Assembly (NCBI GenBank): GCA_947311845.1
Contig: CAMZMU010000040.1
Coordinates: 67,575,564 to 67,639,563 of the forward strand
DNA from: Poa pratensis
Lineage: Eukaryota; Streptophyta; Magnoliopsida; Poales; Poaceae
Direction: 5' to 3'
Length of the DNA stretch: 64,000 nt
Shown here one piece after another: positions 58,121 to 64,000 of the stretch. Within the stretch, counting starts at the first letter, position 1, and every line of letters begins with the position of its first letter. A program made the translations under genes and the position numbers. The notes under the pieces were generated by a model. That model had not been told where the DNA came from, did not search any database, and worked only from the letters and a program-made list of their open reading frames with translations.

Positions 58121-58252
58121 GGAATGCAATAGGGGAAGCCACTACAACGACTTTGAAAATAATAAAATCCAAAGCCGCGACCATGAGAACTTGAACTTGA
58201 GCGGTTTAATTGTACATACACTTTCCTAACCAAGTGAGTTATGCTCACTTGT
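58121..58252 (-). mobile_element. tRNA-derived SINE, copy 1
   Basis: On the minus strand a Pol III A-box-like tggttaggaaag and a B-box-like caagttcaagttctc region occur near the 5' end. The target duplication ttactaaata (58111-58120, 58253-58262) is exact. It shares layout with the copy at 59165 (tcacttggttagg, acaatc, gttcaagt, ttgtagtggcttcccc-like 3' part). Confidence 0.72.
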
Positions 58253-59152
58253 TTACTAAATATTAGGTTGTGTTCTTTTGTTTGTACTGAATATCATTAA
58301 AGGATAGTAAACTTTATTTTATAGTAAATTTTGTTCTAAAATTATTATTGTTTAGCAATACATATAATCTATATGATTGATATGTATTTATCGTAAAGAT
58401 CAATAGCTCTAATATTATGCCAATAGCGGTTTCTAGTGTATAATAAAGTAACCATATTTATAGAAACTCTTAGAGCATTAACTGAACCAATGTATTTTTT
58501 ACTCCTTTTTCGTTGTTAAAATTGTTTAAAAGTCAAAAGTCAAAACTGAACCAATGTTGTTTTAGGTATTAAAACAACATTGTTAAACAAATTGTGTGAC
58601 TTGGAGGAGCCATAGCCATGGCAAGCCTTAGCAATTTTGATCTGTATCTAGTCCATATTGAAATGACTAAAAGGTCTTATAAGTTATAATAGTGAACAGA
58701 GGGAGTAAAAAAAATATGGTGTTATGATCCGAGATGAATGTGCTTCCATCATACGGTCCACGTCTTAGTTTCCATCTTCCACCAAAGATGGTTTCTCATT
58801 GGATAATTTATCACTCTCCTTGAGGGGTTTGCCTTTGTTCTTTTGCATGTCACCATTCCTATCTCCTATAAATAAGCATTCAGCGCCAGAGGATTTTGCG
58901 GAGTTCTTCATGATTTGATTTATGTCGAGGTGACAAGATGACCCATAAAGGACCAACATTCAACAGAATACACAATAGGTATCAAATTCTTGTAAACACA
59001 AGCAATCCCCATGTCTTGTTTAGTAGTAACAGGGAAGAATTACACACACCCTGTCCCCATGGGTTTGCCCAATTATGCTCTTTTCTTTCTTTGTTTTTAT
59101 TTTTCGTTTCTCGGGTGAATACATGCATACTTTTTGTAAGATAAACAAACTG
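58253..59152. other. AT-rich intergenic sequence
   Basis: No gene. A Stowaway-like end (cagagggagta) near 58699 has no partner in range. Confidence 0.4.
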
Positions 59153-59164
59153 TTTTTGGAACAT

Positions 59165-59319
59165 TGTTTTTTAAAGGAATGTGGTAGGGCAAGCCCCTAC
59201 AACAATTTTTTTGTTTTGAAATAGTAAGAACCCAAATTTGCGTCCGTGGGGACTTGAACCTGGGTGGCAGGATTGTACATCCACTTCCCTAACCAAGTGA
59301 GTTGGTCTCACTTCTTGTT
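59165..59319 (-). mobile_element. tRNA-derived SINE, copy 2
   Basis: The minus strand reads tcacttggttagggaagtgg (A-box-like) and, about 40 bases on, ccaggttcaagtccccacgg (B-box-like). These are in the order and spacing of a tRNA head. The target duplication tttttggaacat (59153-59164, 59320-59331) is exact. I cannot assign a named grass SINE family. Confidence 0.78.
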
Positions 59320-59331
59320 TTTTTGGAACAT

Positions 59332-61173
59332 CGGAACAAGTTTTCAAAATATGAACATATTGTTCGAGAAGTTTGTTTTTTCAAATACAATAAAAAATAT
59401 TGCATGTAGATTTTTTGTATACACAAACCATTTATGCTTTTGTGAACTTTTTCTATTTTCTACGACGAGCCGACGAGTGTTTATTTTCCATGTAAAATCA
59501 AATTGTATATGTGTGAATACTCTTTCATTTGAGCACATGGTAATTTTCTCTAACTATTTCATGATTTTGTATATTTATTTCTACATCAATATAATTAATT
59601 AATTATATAATTTATTAGAGGAATAAAAACTACTACATATGTAACCCGTTAGATCAAATGTCGGCCCATATTCGACGAGCTTGTGTTGTTGTTCTCTACA
59701 GCCACGTAAGACAAAGATTCCTCGAACAGCTGGGCCAGGATGGCAGGGGAGCGCCTATACCACGTGCTACGCGGAGTGGACATACACTCCGCATACACCA
59801 TTGGGCTCAGCCCACTTCCTCGTGGGTTTCTCCTGGTTCGACTGTTTCTCGTGGGCTCGGCCCAGTTTCGCGTGGGAATCTGGTTTGACCGTTTCACACA
59901 TTTTTAAATCTAGACAAATTTCAAGCCTGAACAATTTTTAAATATGAATATTTTTTCAAAAATTTAAGAATTTTCAAATCTGAACAAATTTCAAATCTGA
60001 ATAATTTCAAAATGAATAATTTTTAAATCTGGACAAATTTCAAATCTGAATAATTTTCAAATCTGAACATTTTCCTAAATTTGAATTTTTCAAATCTGAA
60101 CAATTTTTAAAATGAACAAGTTTCAAATCTATACATTTTTCTAATTTGAACATTTTTTATTTTTCTGAAAATTTAAAGGTTTGAACATTTTAAAAAAAAA
60201 TAAAAATAAAGGAAAAAGGAAAATTAGAAATTAAATAGGAAAAAAGAAAAGAAAAAAAATATAAAACCGAAGAAAACTAGGGGAAAACCGGCAAAAAGAA
60301 CTGGACGAAACCTTCTAGAAAGTTCCCAAAACCGTAAAAAGAGTGGAATTGGGCCGGCCTATCTAGGGTACGCGGACGCTACTTTTATCCCGCGGTACGC
60401 GTGATATAAGTTTTTCCGGATGGCAGGCACGTCTCGCTAAACAAAACAACGCATTGGTGTCCATATTTCTTGGTGTAGGAACGTGCCAACACAATCCATA
60501 TTTAGTTAATAAATCTTGTAGTACCTGCTTGCAAATTACAAAATATTTATTTCAAAAAAATGAAAAAGTAAAAAAATTGTTGAGTATAAAAATATTTATC
60601 GCTATTAAAATAATCATGTTATGAGAAAAAGGTTCACATTTTGAATAAAATGGTTCACGGTTCATTTTATGGAAGAAAAAGTTCATGCTTCGATATTGTT
60701 TTTAGAATATCAGATATGAAAATGTTCAGTTTAATTTTTTTTAACGTTTAAAAAATGTTTGGATAAAAGATGTTCAAAGACAAAAATTGTTCAGAGTTAA
60801 AAAAGTTCAGATTTTGAAATATTCAGATTTGGAAATGTACGGATAAACAATGTTTGAATTTACAAATTGTTCAAATTTGAAAGGTTCACATTTTTGAAAA
60901 AATTAAGGTTAAAAACGATTTTTAAAATTACCAAAAAAAACAAAGAAAAAAAACAACTCCATCGTTCAGAAATGGTTGACACAGATTTATCTTAAAAAAA
61001 GTCATTCTGATGGGAGGGAGTAATACACAAATTAACAGAACCAGAAAGAAGACACAAAAAAGTACTCCCTCCGATCCGCTTTTTGTGTCATGGGAAATAA
61101 GTAACCACGTCCGAACACATAGCACACAACGTTTTTTTAAGGGTAACACATAGCACAAGTGGCGACATTTTTT
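59332..61173. repeat. AT-rich region with two arms of degenerate short repeats
   Basis: 59890-60190 repeats tttcaaatctgaa and variants many times. 60640-60910 carries the opposite-strand form (ttcagatttg, ttcaaatttg). The segment between them (60200-60640) has no ORF. The arrangement looks like an imperfect inverted pair. Stowaway-like ends at about 61005-61020 (gggagggagta) and 61061-61075 (tactccctccga) point away from each other. Confidence 0.55.
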
Positions 61174-61428
61174 TTATAGAATGAGAGGGACTAAAAAGAA
61201 GGACTGACAAATCTTTACTGGGCTGCAGTCCAACAATGGACTAGCGTGGAAATAGTGCCCGCGTCTATCTCGTCCTCCAGGGCCGAAACTATCTCCGCTA
61301 TCGTACAGTCCAGTAGGGATTTTGTGAACAAGAGCATGGGCTTCAGAGTTCGTCTCCCTCCACTCATGGACAAAGGAAGCATCCTGGATTAGAGTGCTTG
61401 GGTATTCAATCTCCTTCATAATCATCAC
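61174..61428 (-). pseudogene. RNase H-like fragment of a retroelement (weak)
   Basis: The 84-codon minus-strand frame reads PSTLIQDASFVHEWRETNSE then AHALVHK. R-x-x-N-x-x-A-H-x-L is the C-terminal pattern of plant LINE/RVT_3 RNase H domains. The upstream active-site portion is absent or out of frame. Confidence 0.4.
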
Positions 61429-61679
61429 ATGGTGGCAGATCCTTATTCTTCAGATTTTTATCACCTCCATACAGTCCGGGATAGACCACAGCTGACGCTC
61501 CCAAATAATTCCCTTCTCTCCAGAATCACGACATACTGCTGCAACAGCACCTCGATACTTTTGCTTTTCTTAACATGTTTACAATTAGGGTATTTCAAAG
61601 GTCGGTCTTTTTTAGTGATTAACGGTTTCTGATAATTCTGCATGGTCCATTAGAACAAAAGGAGATAAGACCATGAAAC

Positions 61680-62018
61680 ACAAGGAGGTAGAAGCGGCGT
61701 TCGCGAGGAGGCTCTGCTGGCTTCGCCGGACTTGGTGGCTGACGGAAGGTGGTGCGGCAGGCTGCGGAGGGCGCTGGCCGTGTTCGTTCATCGAGCAAGG
61801 TTTCGTCACCGTGTGGCGGACGGATTCTGCGGCCCTTTCCATGTGCGGAGGTGCTCTCGGATGGAGGTAAGAAGGTGGTTCGGCTTCTTCGTCTCCGGCG
61901 TCGGCAGCGGCAGCGGCGTTTTCTTCCTCGTAGCTATGCTTCCTGCGTATGTTGTGCTGTACTGCTCGAGTCTCTGTACTCGTTCTTGATGTATGCATAT
62001 GCAGTTCTCTAAAAAAAA
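61680..62018 (+). mobile_element. Poly(A) retroposon R7, 5'-truncated
   Basis: It shares gtgttcgttcatcgag and ttctgcgg with R2, R4 and R6 and ends gcagttctc plus an A run (62010-62018). The frame reads LAVFVHRA. No target duplication was found, and the left end is approximate. Confidence 0.6.
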
Positions 62019-62114
62019 GTAGGTATACCAGTTAAAGAAAAGAGAGTTAAGGGTACAATTCATAGAGACCAGACGGGCAGGCAGAACTATACAACACAAA
62101 ATTACATGATGACT

Positions 62115-63471
62115 GAACTGCCCCCTCTCCCCGCGTCGCCTCCCCGAGAGAGGCGACCGGGGGCTCCTCCCCGCGTCCCCTCCCCCTCCTTCCTCCCTTC
62201 CGCCGCCAACGGCGAGTGCCACCGGGCCTTGCCCGCGTGGTGTCGGCGGCGGCGTGCCGTTCTCTCCCCGCGCGCGGAGCCCTGTCTCGGGTGGTGGCGG
62301 CTGGCGGCGGTGATGGTCGGCCGGCGGCGGATCCGGCCGGAGGCGGCTGGTGGCGGCGGCGAGCTGGCCCCAGGTGTCTCCCCCTGCGGTGGCGCTGCTC
62401 CTTGGTGGTGCAGAGGCTGCTGCTCGACTGAGCTGCCGCCGGTGGCCGCGTGGCCCAGATCTGGGCCCTTTGGGCCCGATCTGGGTCCGGGCGGGCCGGT
62501 CGGCTCGGAAGGCGGCGGCTTCTCCTGGAGATGAGGATGGAGGCGACGGTGACGGGGTGGTGGCGATGGAGCCTTCCTGCTGCAGCGCGGTGATGGAGCT
62601 TCACGGGCCCGTTTTTGGTCCGGCCGGGCCGTTGGCGCTGGACCAGAGGGTAGCGGCGGCGACCTACGTACTGCAGCGTGGCAGCGGACTTTGCGGACCC
62701 GATCTGGGTCTGGCCGGGCAGTGTGGCCTGGTTTGTCCCTGTGGCGTCCGGTCGGTACCCGCCGTTGGCGGTGGAGGACGTCCTCCAGGTGGCCGTGCTG
62801 CTGCCGCCCTCCGGTTCTAGTGCTGGCCTGGTGTGCTCCTGTCGCCGCGTCCGGTCGGCTACCGCGTCAGCGGTGGAGGTAGTTCCCGCCCGTGTGGCTT
62901 CAGAGCTGACGTCCCCTGAACCTGCTGCCTCCGTTTCCTATTTCTAGGCCCCGCATCGGTTCACAGTGAGACAACGACGGTGGTGTCAAGACCGTGGTGG
63001 CGTATGCAGGCGGGCGGTGTTGTTGAGTGGAAGACTACGGATCATTTGGGGTAGTGGTTTTTTGGGGTCGGGAGAAATCCTTGTCGTCCTACGACATCGA
63101 TGGGGCGACGCCTACGGGTGCCGTCATTCCTTCTTGAAGGGCGTCGGCTGCACCCCCTCCCCACTCACCCCGGCGTACGGGGGAAACCCTAGGCTATGGC
63201 CGGGCAGCAGCGCCGTCATCGTCGCAGTCCTTCTGGAAGGTGTTGCTTGGTACGCGACGATTCGGAACTCTAGGAGCGTGGTGGAATGTTTCGGTGGGCG
63301 CAGCGGTGGCGAGCCACCGTAGTTTTGTTGATCTGCCGTTGTCGGCATTATTTTCTTTTTCCTTTCTCTTATTTTCTCTTTTGAGCTTGCTTGTGCTGTG
63401 GCCCCAGCAGTGGTTTCGGTTGTTTCGGTTGGTTGCTATATTAATATAGCGGGGCGTAAGCCTATTTCGAG
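62115..63471 (+). mobile_element. Retroposon R8 with 17-bp TSD
   Basis: The target aaaattacatgatgact is at 62098-62114 and 63472-63488. The body is GC-rich with a long pseudo-ORF. It ends atagcggggcgtaagcctat, similar to LINE 3' ends of grasses but without a poly(A). It may represent a second family that uses the same integration mechanism. No RT was recognised. Confidence 0.75.
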
Positions 63472-63488
63472 AAAATTACATGATGACT

Positions 63489-64000
63489 TGATTAGTTTGG
63501 CAAGTCATAATCCAAGCATCAACTCTTTCCATCTGGAAAAGAGCTAGTACCTCTTTGAGGTAGACGTGCTTAACAATTCAGCTGTTGTTAACGCGCGTGG
63601 ACTGGGTTAGAAATTGACCCTGCTTGTCACCAGCGCCTAACAGATAGGATCATTTTATCTTCTGACGCACGAGTGATAGTACCAGTAACTTTTATATATT
63701 TTGTATTATAAGAAATAAAGATGCTTACTCCTAAATTACAATATTCTGTCGCTGCGGTTCAGCTGTCCAAATCCAAATTATACTATTTTCTTTGAGGGCT
63801 ACTCGGGTTCTTATTGGCAATTCTGTTATAGTCTTGTTGCCTGCAAGTCGAGTACTACTTGTTCCAAGACGCGTTTAGGGGTTTATAATATACTTACAGT
63901 TGCCAACATGTCGTAAGAAACTGTTGGGATATACTCCAAGAGAAACGCAGACCGTTGACCATGTGCTTTATGATTCGCTGGGGATTTTGGTTGTTGGCCT
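63489..64000. other. Intergenic; possible LTR start near 63930
   Basis: No gene. tgttgggatatactccaaga at 63930-63949 begins like a grass LTR terminus, but the window ends before this can be tested. Confidence 0.3.

Noticed and set aside
58131..59310. Functional tRNA genes
   Set aside because: The boxes lie inside elements with TSDs and the arms do not pair as a full cloverleaf; SINE heads fit better.
61005..61090. A complete Stowaway MITE
   Set aside because: The two end motifs point outward rather than inward, so they belong to two different broken copies.
63930..64000. Start of an LTR retrotransposon
   Set aside because: Only the first bases look LTR-like and the window ends; not enough to support a call.

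Overview
This window is nuclear DNA from a cereal grass, most likely Triticeae (wheat, Aegilops or a close relative). The evidence is an intron-rich SQUAMOSA-promoter-binding-like gene that matches the rice SPL15 type from end to end, Stowaway, Tourist, Harbinger and Mutator transposons of grass type, and dense nested retroelements. One ordinary cellular gene is clear (SPL, 48.6-52.8 kb, + strand). A small intact membrane-protein ORF (28.7-29.1 kb, - strand) is a plausible second one, but it lies inside a retrotransposon.

Layout. 1-26 kb is a low-copy module (copy A) opened by insertions with clean target-site duplications. A 16.4-kb Mutator-like element (2396-18751; 279-bp terminal inverted repeats; 9-bp TSD) was itself split by a 13.15-kb Ty3/gypsy element (3886-17039; 486-bp LTRs with one mismatch; TSD ctttc). 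The gypsy element carries gag-pol on the - strand and an intron-bearing antisense accessory gene on the + strand. Five poly(A)-tailed retroposons of one family (R1-R5) also sit in this module, two of them 15 bp apart. 26-32 kb is a different LTR retrotransposon with truncated LTRs; it holds the membrane-protein ORF on the opposite strand. 32-41 kb is a second copy (B) of the same module. Copy B has a 1.13-kb tandem duplication, a Harbinger element whose transposase lost its catalytic core, a gypsy LTR plus primer-binding site inside that element, a 1.3-kb Mutator-type non-autonomous element with a 9-bp TSD, and retroposon R6. Each copy acts as the empty site for insertions in the other.

41-48 kb is AT-rich with several MITEs and one retroposed fragment. 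48.6-52.8 kb is the SPL gene: nine coding exons with good splice sites but about twelve single-base frameshifts. 53-64 kb holds a decayed ORF of unknown family (54.4 kb), a Copia pol remnant (56.9-57.7 kb), two tRNA-derived SINEs with perfect TSDs, AT-rich degenerate repeats, and retroposons R7 and R8.

Most coding sequences here need small indels to read through, even inside the very young gypsy element. This is either real decay (defective elements moved in trans, a dying SPL copy) or residual indel errors in the assembly. The window alone does not settle this, and it affects every product call below. No CRISPR, rRNA operon, bacterial operon or obvious new defence-like system is present. The most interesting material is the antisense accessory gene, the apparently transduced membrane-protein ORF, the clustered retroposon family and the motif-dense Mutator ends.
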